A DNA stretch of 64,000 nucleotides from JAIBJN01 sp963842305. GTDB taxonomy: Bacteria > Actinomycetota > Thermoleophilia > Gaiellales > Gaiellaceae. Positions 33,881 through 42,623 of the stretch are shown piece after piece; position 1 is the stretch's first letter; every line of letters starts with the position of its first letter. Made by a program: the position numbers and the translations under genes. The stretch is taken from the NCBI GenBank assembly GCA_963842305.1, contig CAWJFW010000002.1, forward strand, positions 248,001-312,000, read 5' to 3'. The notes under the pieces are model-generated. The model had not been told where the DNA came from, searched no databases, and saw only the letters and a program-made list of their open reading frames with translations.

Positions 33881-34735
33881 ATGGAGCTGCCCTCGTACAA
33901 CATCGCTGACCTCGCCCCGCCGGACATCAAGGCATACCTCGCCGAGAAGGACATCGTCATGGTCCCCATCGCGAGCCTGGAGCAGCACGGTCCGCACCTG
34001 CCGCTCGCCACGGACACGATCCAGGCCGACGAGATCACGCGGCGGGCGGCCGAGCGGGCCCAGGTCCTCTACACGCCCTGCGTCTGGTTCGGGTACTCGC
34101 CCCAGCACATGTACGAGCCCGGCGAAGGGACGGGGACGATCACGATCCGGTCGCAGATCCTCCTCGAGATCTACCACGACGTCGCGCGGTCGCTGATCCA
34201 CCACGGGTTCAGCCGGCTCGTCTTCGTCAACAACCACGGCTCGAACACGAAGATCATCGATCCGTTGCTCCGGCGGATCCGCTACGAGACCGGCGCCTTC
34301 GTCACGTTCTCCAAGCTCTACGCGGAGCGCTACCTCGGCCTGATCGACCCGATCATGGAGAACCCACCCGAGGAGACGCCCGGCTGGCACTCGAGCGAAC
34401 TCGAGACCGCACAGGTGATGGCCTACGACGAGAGCCTCGTCCGCATGGATCGAGCCGTGAACCAGAAGGTGAAGCGGCCGGACTGGTTCCCGGAGGGCTT
34501 CGTCAAGCTTGACGGGGCGCCGGACGTCGAGTTCCAGGGCTACCAGTACTTCCTCTTCCCCACCGATCACAGCGATTTCACGCCGAGCGGCGTGATCGGC
34601 AACCCGTTCAGGGCGACGGCGGAGAAGGGCGAGAAGACCTACGAGCTCTACGCCGAGCACCTCGCGGCCGCGCTCGAGGAGTTCCAGAAGGTGCCGGTCG
34701 AGGTGCACACACGGGAGTGGCGCGATCGGGCGTGA
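33881..34735 (+). CDS. Creatininase-family amidohydrolase
   Basis: A 284-residue protein. The metal-binding signature VPIASLEQHGPHLPLATDTI, with Glu, His and Asp ligands, is canonical, and VFVNNHGSN and WHSSELETAQVM provide the remaining ligands. The family includes creatinine amidohydrolase, mycofactocin maturase MftE and the lactonase-like or formamide hydrolases of riboflavin and other pathways. In this setting an amide or lactone hydrolase is plausible. It is 8 bp downstream of the epimerase. Confidence 0.87.
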   Translation: MELPSYNIADLAPPDIKAYLAEKDIVMVPIASLEQHGPHLPLATDTIQADEITRRAAERAQVLYTPCVWFGYSPQHMYEPGEGTGTITIRSQILLEIYHDVARSLIHHGFSRLVFVNNHGSNTKIIDPLLRRIRYETGAFVTFSKLYAERYLGLIDPIMENPPEETPGWHSSELETAQVMAYDESLVRMDRAVNQKVKRPDWFPEGFVKLDGAPDVEFQGYQYFLFPTDHSDFTPSGVIGNPFRATAEKGEKTYELYAEHLAAALEEFQKVPVEVHTREWRDRA

Positions 34736-34745
34736 TCGGGAGCCT

Positions 34746-35984
34746 GTGAAAGCCGAGCCGCATATCGCGCTCATCGGCACGCTCGACACGAAGGGCGGGG
34801 AGATCGCCTACGTGCGCGAGCGGCTGGCGGGCCTCGGCGTCCGCCCGGTCGTGATCGACTCCGGCATCCTGGGCGAGCCCGGCGCTCCTGCGGATTTCAC
34901 GCGGGAGGAGGTGGCGCGCGAGGCCGGCTACGAGCTCGTACGCATCCAGGCGGCGGGCAGCCGGGGCGCGGCGGTCGAGCTGATGCAGCAGGGCGTGCGT
35001 GCAGTCTGCCTCCGCCTCTGGCTCGAGGGCCGCCTCGACGGCGCCCTCTGCCTGGGAGGCGCGGAAGGCGCCCTGCTGGGCGCGGCGGCGATGCACGCGC
35101 TCCCGGTCGGTGTCCCGAAGGTGATCGTCACGCCGAGCGCCTCGGGCCGTCGCTCCTTCGGCCCCTTCGTGGGCGAGAGCGACGTGCTCGTCATGCACTC
35201 CGTCGTCGACATCCTGGGGCTCAACCCGATCGCGCGGGCGGTCTTCGACAATGCGGCGGCGGCCGTCGCCGGCATGGCCAGGGACGCCGGGCGTCCGCTC
35301 GAGAATCTGGCCGGTCGGAGCGTCGGCATCACCATGCTCGGCCACACGACCCCCGCGGTGATGCGGATCCGGAACTCGCTCGAGCAGGCCGGCCACGAGC
35401 CGGTCGTCTTCCATGCGAACGGCGTCGGCGGCCCGGCGATGGAGAAGCTCGTCGACGCGGGCGCGCTCGCGGGGGTGATCGACTACACGCTGTCCGAGCT
35501 CGCGAACTCGCTCCTCGACGGGCTCCACGCGACCGGGCCGGACCGGCTCCGCGTCGCCGGCGCCCGTGGCGTTCCGCAGGTGGTGGTCCCCGGCTGTGTC
35601 GACTTTTTCAACCAGGGTGCGCCGGACACCGTCCCGGACAAGTACCGCGGGCGCAAGAGCTACTACCACAATCCAGTGGCGACGCTCGTCCGAATCGAAC
35701 CGGACGAGATGGCCGAACTCGGACGCCTCGTCGCCGGGCGGCTGAACGAGGCGAGGGGAACCGTCCGCGTGCTCGCCCCGACGCTCGGCTTCTCGCTCGC
35801 GGACGTCGAGGGTGGCGATCTCTGGCTCCCGGAGGCCGACGCCGCCTTCCTGGACGCGCTCGGCGAGGCGCTGCGGCCGGACATCCAGCTCGAGCTCGTG
35901 GAGACCCACGTCAACGATCCCGAGTTCGCCGACCTGGTCGCCGAGCGCTACCTCGCCCTGTCCTCGACCCCGTCCGCGACCTGA
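34746..35984 (+). CDS. UPF0261 / Tm-1-like protein (second copy)
   Basis: A 412-residue paralogue of the 29043 protein, from GTG 34746 with a GGGAG site. It starts IALIGTLDTKGGEIAYVRER and has LCLGGAEGALLGAAAMHALP where the first copy has LALGGSGGTAVA, so the predicted nucleotide-binding loop differs. Unlike the first copy it has no TIM-barrel gene of its own next to it. Possibilities: a second catalytic system, or an alternative partner for the 30272 protein. Function not established. Confidence 0.87.
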   Translation: MKAEPHIALIGTLDTKGGEIAYVRERLAGLGVRPVVIDSGILGEPGAPADFTREEVAREAGYELVRIQAAGSRGAAVELMQQGVRAVCLRLWLEGRLDGALCLGGAEGALLGAAAMHALPVGVPKVIVTPSASGRRSFGPFVGESDVLVMHSVVDILGLNPIARAVFDNAAAAVAGMARDAGRPLENLAGRSVGITMLGHTTPAVMRIRNSLEQAGHEPVVFHANGVGGPAMEKLVDAGALAGVIDYTLSELANSLLDGLHATGPDRLRVAGARGVPQVVVPGCVDFFNQGAPDTVPDKYRGRKSYYHNPVATLVRIEPDEMAELGRLVAGRLNEARGTVRVLAPTLGFSLADVEGGDLWLPEADAAFLDALGEALRPDIQLELVETHVNDPEFADLVAERYLALSSTPSAT

Positions 35985-36808
35985 TGGGTGCTGGGCTGAT
36001 GCCGGCCGACCTGCGGAGGGCGAGCATGCTCGAGCGCATCCAGCGCGACGGGGGCGCCTCGGTCGCGGATCTCGCGCGCGACTACGGCGTCTCCCAGATC
36101 ACGGTCCACCGCGACCTCGCGCGCCTCGGTGAGGACGGGCTCATCGAGCGGGTCCACGGCGGCGCGCGCCTGCCCGGTAGCGGCCTCACGGAGCTCCGTG
36201 TACCGACGGACTGGACGAAGCGGCTCCAGCACGCATTGGCGGAGAAAGAGGCGATCGCCGCGCGCGCAGCCGACTTCGTCGAGGACGGCTCCACGATCTT
36301 CGTCGACTCATCGACCACGTGCCTCGTTCTCGCGCGCCATCTCGAGCGCCATCCGCCGCGCGCCCTCACGCTCGTGACGAACTCGCCGGCCATCGCCGGC
36401 GAGCTCCACGCTCAGTCGATCCACGTCATCGTCACCCCGGGCGAGGTCGACCAGACGCTCCGCATGATCGGAGGGCGATGGGCTGCGGAGTTCCTGGTCG
36501 GGCTCAACATGGAGACCGCCTTCGTCTCGGCAGGGGGCGTGACGCTCGAGAACGGGCTAACCACGACGCGGCGAGGCCTTGCGGACACCCTCAAGGCCGC
36601 CTCGGCCTCCTCGGCGAAGACGATCGGACTGATCGACTCATCCAAGTTCGGACTATCCGCCCTGCTCGCCATCGCGCGCCCGGAGGAGCTCGACGCACTC
36701 GTCGTCGACGATGCCCTTCCGCGCACGACGATCGACGAATACCAGGCTGCGGGCGTCAACCTCGTCCTGGCCGAGCGTCAGCGCACCGCCGCTCCCACCA
36801 CCGCCTAA
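35984..36808 (+). CDS. DeoR family transcriptional regulator
   Basis: A 274-residue protein; the ATG overlaps the preceding stop (TGATG), though MPADLRRASML at 35999 is an alternative start. Residues 10-60 are the DeoR helix-turn-helix (GASVADLARDYGVSQITVHR), and the sensor domain carries ALAEKEAIAARAADFVEDGS and IFVDSSTTCLVLARHL, the phosphosugar-binding fold. It has the usual length. Probable local repressor, acting on the tandem repeat at 23801-23837 and relieved by a sugar phosphate; both are inference. Confidence 0.88.
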   Translation: MGAGLMPADLRRASMLERIQRDGGASVADLARDYGVSQITVHRDLARLGEDGLIERVHGGARLPGSGLTELRVPTDWTKRLQHALAEKEAIAARAADFVEDGSTIFVDSSTTCLVLARHLERHPPRALTLVTNSPAIAGELHAQSIHVIVTPGEVDQTLRMIGGRWAAEFLVGLNMETAFVSAGGVTLENGLTTTRRGLADTLKAASASSAKTIGLIDSSKFGLSALLAIARPEELDALVVDDALPRTTIDEYQAAGVNLVLAERQRTAAPTTA

Positions 36809-36820
36809 GGAGGACAGCGA

Positions 36821-37820
36821 ATGGCACGTCCTGTCACGCTCTTCACCGGCCAGTGGGCCGACCTGCCGCTCGAGGAGCTCGCCGACAAGGCTGGGAGCTG
36901 GGGCTTCGACGGCCTCGAGCTCGCCTGCTGGGGCGATCACTTCGACGTCGACGAGGCGCTCGCCGACCCGAGCTACGTCGACGGACGCCGGGAGATCCTC
37001 GACCGCCACGGCCTCCAATGCTTCGCGATCTCCACGCACCTGGTCGGCCAGGCGGTGTGCGACCGGATCGACGAGCGACACAAGGCGATCCTGCCCCCGG
37101 ACGTCTGGGGGGACGGCGATCCCGGAGGGGGTGCGGAGCCGTGCGGCCGACAAGGTGAAGGACACGGCCAGGGCCGCGGCTCGCTTCGGCGTTCCGACCG
37201 TGAACGGGTTCACCGGCTCGAGCGTCTGGCACCTCCTCTATTCGTTCCCGCCCAACGACTTCGACGCGATCGAGGCCGGCTACCGGGACTTCGCGGAGCG
37301 GTGGGGCCCGATCGTCGACGTCTTCGAGGCCGAAGGCGTCCGCTTCGCCCTCGAGATTCACCCGACGGAGATCGCCTACGACTTCGTCACGACACGCAAG
37401 ACGCTGGAGGCGATCGACCGGCGGGAGGGCTTCGGCATCAACTTCGACCCGAGTCATTTCGCCCACCAGTCGCTCGACTCGTCGGCTTTCGTCGCGGAGT
37501 TCGCGGACCGCATCTACCACGTCCACGTCAAGGACTCGAAGAAGACCTTGGACGGGCGCAGTTCGATCCTGGGCGGCCACCTCAACTTCGGCGAGCCCGG
37601 GCGCGGTTGGGACTTTGTCTCGCCGGGCCATGGGGACGTGGACTTCGAGTCGGTCTTCCGCGTCCTCAACCGGATCGGCTACGAGGGTCCGCTCTCGATC
37701 GAATGGGAGGACGCCGGGATGGACCGTGAATGGGGCGCCCGGGACGCGCTGGCATTCGTCCGGCGCAGCGACTTCACGCCGTCCGCCCTCGCCTTCGACG
37801 CGGCCTACGAGAGGAGCTGA
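36821..37820 (+). CDS. Sugar phosphate isomerase/epimerase, frameshifted near 37125
   Basis: GGAGG precedes the ATG at 36821. Residues 1-100 (GQWADLPLEELADKAGSWGF) read in one frame to WGDGDPGG, after which a stop-free but nonsense Arg/Gly-rich frame follows. From about 37130 the neighbouring frame reads VRSRAADKVKDTARAAARFG and carries all later metal ligands: ALEIHPTEIAYD, INFDPSHFAH, HVHVKDSKK and SIEWEDAG. One extra G in 37123-37130 (CCCGGAGGGGGTG) explains it; the expected reading is DPEGVR. Corrected length about 333 residues. TIM-barrel isomerase/epimerase of the AP-endonuclease-2 group. Confidence 0.85.
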
Positions 37821-37822
37821 CG

Positions 37823-38989
37823 ATGACGGACAAGAGCGATGTCGGCTTCCTGACGATGGGCCGCGCGGACGGCCAGGGCGAGGCGGGGTCGATCGGGATC
37901 GGGATGCTCGGCTACGCGTTCATGGGAAAGGCCCACTCGAACGCCTACCGCAAGATCGCCTACATGACGTGGCCGCCCCCGCTCGTGCCGCGGCTCGTCT
38001 CCATCGCGGGCAGGACCGAGGACGTCTTGGCGGACGCGGCGCGCCGCTACGGCTTCGAAGGCTACGTCACCGACTGGCGCGAGCTCGTCGGCAACGAGGA
38101 GATCCAACTCTTCGACAACAGCGGGCCGAACGACCTGCACGCCGAGCCCACCATCGCCGCGGCCGAGGCGGGAAAGCACGTCGTCTGCGAGAAGCCGCTC
38201 GCCCGAACCGCCGATGAGAGCTACGAGGTCTGGCAACGCGTCGCGGCAACAGGGGTCAAGCACATGTGCGCCTTCAACTATCGGTTCGTCCCGGCCGTCC
38301 GGCTCGCGCGCGAGATCCTCGAGGGCGGCGAACTGGGCGAGATCTACCACTTCAGGGGCCGCTATCTCCAGGAATGGGGCGACATCGACGACGAGGTCTG
38401 GCGGTTCGACAAGAGCGCCGCCGGGTCCGGGGCATTGGGCGATCTCGGCGCGCACGTGATCGACCTCGCGCGCTATCTCGTCGGGGAGATCGCGTCGGTC
38501 AGCGGGGCGACACGGACGTTCAAGGCGGGGCGTGACGTCGACGACGCCTTCGAGTCGGTGGTCGAATTCGAGAACGGCGCCGTCGGGACGATCGAGGCAT
38601 CGCGCTTCTGCCCCGGCCGCAAGAACGCCTTCGCCTGGGAGATCAACGGCTCGAAGGGCTCGATCGTCTTCGACCTCGAGCGGCTGAACGAGCTTCAGGT
38701 GTACCTCAGAGACTCGACTCCGGGCGCGCGCGCCCAGGGTTTTCGCCGCGTGCTCGTCTCCGAGGCGGACCACCCGTTCTGGGAACATTGGTGGCCCCAC
38801 GGGCACATCATCGGCTGGGAGCACTCGTTCGTGCACGAGCTGCACCATCTCCTGGCTGCCATCGCCGAAGACGGGGACATTGCGCCTCACGGGGCCACCT
38901 TCGAGGACGGCTATCGAGCCGCCGAGGTCTGCGACGCGGTCGTGCGCTCGAGCGAGTCCGGCCGGCGCGAGGAGGTCGCGTATCGCTGA
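37823..38989 (+). CDS. Gfo/Idh/MocA family oxidoreductase (first copy)
   Basis: A 388-residue NAD(P)-dependent dehydrogenase from ATG 37823, two bases after the isomerase stop. Rossmann motif GIGMLGYAFMGKAHSNAY, the catalytic EKP motif in VVCEKPLARTAD, and KHMCAFNYRFVPAVRLAREI; the C-terminal domain has GSGALGDLGAHVIDLARYLV. It oxidises hydroxyl groups of sugars, inositols or their derivatives. The pairing of Gfo/Idh enzymes with isomerase/epimerase TIM barrels is usual in inositol and 3-keto-glycoside pathways. Confidence 0.9.
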   Translation: MTDKSDVGFLTMGRADGQGEAGSIGIGMLGYAFMGKAHSNAYRKIAYMTWPPPLVPRLVSIAGRTEDVLADAARRYGFEGYVTDWRELVGNEEIQLFDNSGPNDLHAEPTIAAAEAGKHVVCEKPLARTADESYEVWQRVAATGVKHMCAFNYRFVPAVRLAREILEGGELGEIYHFRGRYLQEWGDIDDEVWRFDKSAAGSGALGDLGAHVIDLARYLVGEIASVSGATRTFKAGRDVDDAFESVVEFENGAVGTIEASRFCPGRKNAFAWEINGSKGSIVFDLERLNELQVYLRDSTPGARAQGFRRVLVSEADHPFWEHWWPHGHIIGWEHSFVHELHHLLAAIAEDGDIAPHGATFEDGYRAAEVCDAVVRSSESGRREEVAYR

Positions 38990-39812
38990 CGCGCGCCTGA
39001 ACCGTCTCTTCGCCGCCGACGGGCGCTGCTTCGACGTCGCCGTCGATCACGGCTTCTTCGGGGAGCCGTCGTTCCTCGCCGGGATCGAGGACCTCGAGTC
39101 GGCCGTGCGCACGCTCGTCGGGGCGAGACCCGACGCGATCCAGCTCTCTCCGGGGGAGGCGCCGCTCCTCCAGACCTTGCCCGGCCGCGACAAGCCCGCC
39201 CTCGTGCTTCGAACCGACGTCGCGAACGTCTACGGGCCGAGCCCTCCTGCCACGCTCTGGAGCGAGCTCGTCGAGGACGCAGCGGGGCGTGCAGTCCGGC
39301 TGGACGCCGCCTGCGTCGTCGTCAACCTGCTCGCGCTGCCGGGAGAGCCGGAACTCTTTCGGCAGTGCGTCCGCAACGTCTCGGTCCTGCGTGCCGCGTG
39401 CGACCCGCTCGGGATGCCCTTGATGGTCGAGCCACTCGCGATGAAGCCGGGCGGCGAAGGCTACGGCGTCAACGGAGACGCGGACACGATCGTGACTCTC
39501 GTCCGCCAGGCAGTCGAGCTGGGCGCAGACGTGATCAAGGCCGACCCGACCGACGATCTCGACGAGTACGGCCGCGTCATCGAAGCGGCAGGGCGCGTGC
39601 CGGTGCTCGTTCGAGGCGGCGGGCGCGCTTCCGACGAGGAGATCCTCAGCCGGACGGAGGCCGTCCTCAGGCAGGGCGCCGCCGGGATCGTCTACGGCCG
39701 CAACGTCGTCCAGCACGCCGACCCGGTCGGGATGACGCGCGCGCTGATGTCGATCGTGCACGAGGCCGTGCCCGCCGAGCGGGCGCTCGCCGGCCTCGTC
39801 GGCCGTGTCTGA
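38982..39812 (+). CDS. DeoC/FbaB-type class I aldolase, probable ATC start
   Basis: A TIM-barrel aldolase of about 276 residues: CFDVAVDHGFFGEPSFLAGI, ALMVEPLAMKP-like block, VIKADPTDDLDEYG with the candidate Schiff-base Lys, and PVLVRGGGRASDEEIL as phosphate-binding end. No ATG, GTG or TTG lies at the expected start. An ATC at 38982 sits 6 bases after a perfect GAGGAGG and gives the natural beginning M-A-D-A-R-L-N-R-L-F; the only ordinary start in frame, TTG 38880, would add 34 unlikely residues read antisense in style. It probably cleaves the final sugar phosphate. Confidence 0.8.
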   Translation: MADARLNRLFAADGRCFDVAVDHGFFGEPSFLAGIEDLESAVRTLVGARPDAIQLSPGEAPLLQTLPGRDKPALVLRTDVANVYGPSPPATLWSELVEDAAGRAVRLDAACVVVNLLALPGEPELFRQCVRNVSVLRAACDPLGMPLMVEPLAMKPGGEGYGVNGDADTIVTLVRQAVELGADVIKADPTDDLDEYGRVIEAAGRVPVLVRGGGRASDEEILSRTEAVLRQGAAGIVYGRNVVQHADPVGMTRALMSIVHEAVPAERALAGLVGRV

Positions 39813-40966
39813 GCGGGTCGTCCGTTTCGGCCTCGTCGGCGGCGGCCTCATGGGCCGCGAGTTCGCGAGCGCGGCTGCGCGCTGGGCGCATCTCGACGTG
39901 CTGGGAGTGAGGCCGGAGCTCGCGGCCGTCTGCGACGTGAGCCCGGAGGTGCTCGGCTGGTACGAGCGGCTGGAGCCGGCTCCGCGGCTGGTCTCCGACT
40001 ACCGGGAGCTCCTCGCGGACGACTCGGTCGAGGCCGTCTACTGCGCCGTCCCGCACCACCTCCACGAGGAGATCTACACGGCCTGCCTCCGGGCCGGGAA
40101 GCACCTGCTCGGCGAGAAGCCGTTCGGCATCGACCTGGCGGCGAACCGGGCGATCGGCGCGGAGATCGCGGCGCATCCCGAGCTCCTCGTCCGCTGCTCC
40201 TCGGAGCTTCCCTTCTACCCGGGAGGACAGCGCGTCTGGCGCTGGATCGCCGAGCGCCGCTACGGGCGCGTGCTCGAGGTGCGCTCGGCTTTCCTGCACT
40301 CGAGCGACCTCGATCCGGGGAAGCCGATCAACTGGAAGCGACGCGCGGCCGAGAACGGCGAGTACGGGGTCATGGGCGACCTCGGGATGCACGCGCTCCA
40401 CCTGCCTCTTCGCGCGGGCTGGTACCCGAAGGACGTGCGCGCGATCCTCTCCGACATCATCCGGGAGCGACCCGACGGGCGCGGTGGATCGGCTCCCTGC
40501 GACACCTGGGACAACGCGCTTCTTCTTTGTGAGGCGGAGCAGGACGGCGAGGCCTTCCCGCTCAGGATCGAGACGAAGCGGATCGCGCCGGGCGAGACGA
40601 ACACGTGGATCATCGAGGTGGACGGCACCGACGGATCGGTGGCGTTTTCGACCAAGCAGCCCAAGACGCTCCGCTGGCTCGCCTACGAGCCCGGCGCGCC
40701 GCAGGCCTGGAGCGTCCTCGACCTCGGTTCCGAGTCCGCCTATCCCTCCATCACCGGGCGCGATCTTCGAGTCCGGCTTTTCCGACGCCGTTCTCCAGAT
40801 GTGGGCTGCCTTCCTCGACGAGCTCGCCCACGGCAGAGACGGCATGCGCCAGCCCTTCTATTGCGCCACGCCCGAGGAGGCGGCGATGACTCATCGCCTC
40901 TTCACCGCGGCGCTCGAGTCTCAGGCCTCGTCCTCGGTCGTCGCGCTCGGCGCGATGCCTGTCTGA
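39805..40966 (+). CDS. Gfo/Idh/MocA family oxidoreductase (second copy), frameshifted near 40757
   Basis: From GTG 39805, overlapping the aldolase stop by 8 bp. FGLVGGGLMGREFASAAARW is the NAD(P) motif and LLGEKPFGIDLAANRAIG the EKP block; the substrate domain shows VMGDLGMHALHLPLRAGW. The frame is good to SESAYPSITG, then turns into a long nonsense extension. From 40757 the +1 frame reads GAIFESGFSDAVLQMWAAFL and ends TGA 40966 with ALGAMPV. Removing one G from GGG at 40756-40758 restores a protein of about 386 residues. Last gene of the locus. Confidence 0.85.
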
Positions 40967-40986
40967 CGAGCGGTTCCGCTCTCGGC

Positions 40987-41595
40987 CTACGCCGAGCCCT
41001 GCGGCTCGATGTCGAGGCTGTCGAGGATCGCCCAGGCCTCCTCGCGGGTGGCGGGCGATGCGTCGTTCCCGAACGCGACGTACGCGTAGAAGCGCCGACC
41101 GGCGTCGCGGAAGGGGATGTAACGATCGAAGAACTCCTTCGGCCGGTCGAGGCAATCGACCGCCTCGCTGACGTATCCGTCGTCCGGGCCGAAGTGCGGG
41201 GGTCGCTGCGGATAGCCGGCCGATGGTGGGCCGTCACCGAACTCTCCCATTCGCTCCTCGATCACGACGAGGGCGTCCGTCGGTGCCAGCTCCTCGAGGG
41301 CGTTCTCCGGCACGTGGGCGCAGTTCTCTCCGCCGGGACGCAGCTCGGAGGTCCCGAGGGCGACGAGCTCCCGCGGATCCGCGAGCATGGGCATCAGCGT
41401 CGTGCTCGCCCGGGTCCATGTCGACGGGAAGGAAATGGCCAGGCCGGCGTCCGGAACCTTGAACGTCGTCGTATCGGCGGCCTCGACCACGGCAGCCTCC
41501 GCCGGAGCGGCGCGATTCTCGGACGGAGCCTCACCGCAAGCGGCGACCGCGAGGGTGAGCAGACAGATGCAGCCGAGGGCGGTCGGGATCTTCAT
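40987..41595 (-). CDS. Lipoprotein of unknown function
   Basis: A 202-residue secreted lipoprotein: signal peptide ALGCICLLTLAVAAC with a lipobox at about residue 20, a short Ala/Glu linker, then a single domain containing GLAISFPSTWTRASTTLMPM and an acidic C-terminal part (EAWAILDSLDIEP). A PsbP/LpqN-like fold would suit the WxxFPxxW-type strand pattern but is not certain. It converges on the catabolic locus end and is separated from the next gene on the same strand by a terminator hairpin. Confidence 0.75.
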   Translation of the reverse strand: MKIPTALGCICLLTLAVAACGEAPSENRAAPAEAAVVEAADTTTFKVPDAGLAISFPSTWTRASTTLMPMLADPRELVALGTSELRPGGENCAHVPENALEELAPTDALVVIEERMGEFGDGPPSAGYPQRPPHFGPDDGYVSEAVDCLDRPKEFFDRYIPFRDAGRRFYAYVAFGNDASPATREEAWAILDSLDIEPQGSA

Positions 41596-41638
41596 ATGTC
41601 GCTTGTACGTCCCGCGGGGCCGAACAGGTCCGCGCGCG

Positions 41639-41667
41639 GCCGGCGCCGGGATCGACCCGGCGCCGGC
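41639..41667 (-). terminator. Terminator hairpin after the YaaH-family gene
   Basis: GCCGGCGCCGGG at 41639-41650 and its perfect complement at 41656-41667 enclose a 5-base loop. It starts 16 bp after the stop of the 41683-42435 gene on the minus strand. Confidence 0.7.
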
Positions 41668-41682
41668 GTGCCTCAGAGCGAC

Positions 41683-42435
41683 CTACTGGCCGTGCCTGAC
41701 GCCCGGCTCGCCCAGTGGCCACTCGATCACGTGCATCGACTCGGCCCCGGGGACGTTGTCGATGCGTGAGTACGTGCCAAGCGGGAGGACGACCCGGCGG
41801 AAGCTGTCCGCCAGGAGCATCGCGGTCGCCTCGTACCAGGCGATTGCCGCCGAGACGATGAGGAAGTACCCCGCGATCTTGAGGGTCATGTCCGAGTTGG
41901 CCAGGTAAGCGGCTGCGGTAAGCGCCGACCCGGCGGTGAGGGACGACAGCAGTGCGAAGAGACCGAGGCCGCGGGCGAGCGCCGCGACTGCGCCCGACGC
42001 GGTGATGATCGCGAGCGCGACGAACCAGTAGCCGAGGCTGGAGAACGTGCCGATCGGCTCCGGCAGCCTCCCCGTTGCGAACAGAGCCCAGAGAACGCCC
42101 CAGCCGAGCCAGAACGCGCCCCAGGTTCCATGCATCGCCGTGGCGAGCACGTCACGCGCCCGGTACGACCACATTCCCGCCAGGAACTGTGCCAGACCGC
42201 CCACCAGAGCGGCGAACGGGAACAGGTAGTCCGGGCTGGCCGGCGAGCCGTACCAGCCGGCCATCCAGGCAGCGACGATGAATGTCGCCCCCGCGAACGC
42301 GAACCAGCCGAGTACGGACGGAGCCGCGATCGGCTGGAGGACGACCCGCGTAGGGAAGGCCGGCCCGTCACCGTTTTCGTGGGCCACGCCGCTCAAGGAC
42401 GCTGCACCCGGCTCTCGTTGCTCCAGAACGCTCAT
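41683..42435 (-). CDS. GPR1/FUN34/YaaH (acetate/succinate transporter) family protein
   Basis: A 250-residue protein with six membrane segments. ATG 42435 follows AAAGGAGGAAA, an excellent ribosome site; an upstream in-frame start adds 20 residues. The family's N-terminal block is recognisable (PSVLGWFAFAGATFIVAAWM, then PDYLFPFAALVGGLAQFLAG and ATAMHGTWGAFWLGWGVLW). The YaaH/SatP family carries acetate or succinate in other bacteria. The C-terminus is longer than in SatP. Its divergent promoter region with the ABC-2 exporter holds inverted repeats. Confidence 0.85.
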   Translation of the reverse strand: MSVLEQREPGAASLSGVAHENGDGPAFPTRVVLQPIAAPSVLGWFAFAGATFIVAAWMAGWYGSPASPDYLFPFAALVGGLAQFLAGMWSYRARDVLATAMHGTWGAFWLGWGVLWALFATGRLPEPIGTFSSLGYWFVALAIITASGAVAALARGLGLFALLSSLTAGSALTAAAYLANSDMTLKIAGYFLIVSAAIAWYEATAMLLADSFRRVVLPLGTYSRIDNVPGAESMHVIEWPLGEPGVRHGQ

Positions 42436-42623
42436 GACTTTTCCTCCTTTCGTTGTCTCGAGGAAAGCGTGGCCCCTGGCCAGCCCAGGAACCATCGGCT
42501 GCCCGACCGATTCGCGAGGCGGCTCCGACCTGCCGCATCGTCAGATCCGATTCGGGCGTCCGGCCGAGGTCCGCATCCTGCGGATGTCCAGGCTCGCAGA
42601 CGGCGGCATCCTGCAATCGCCGG

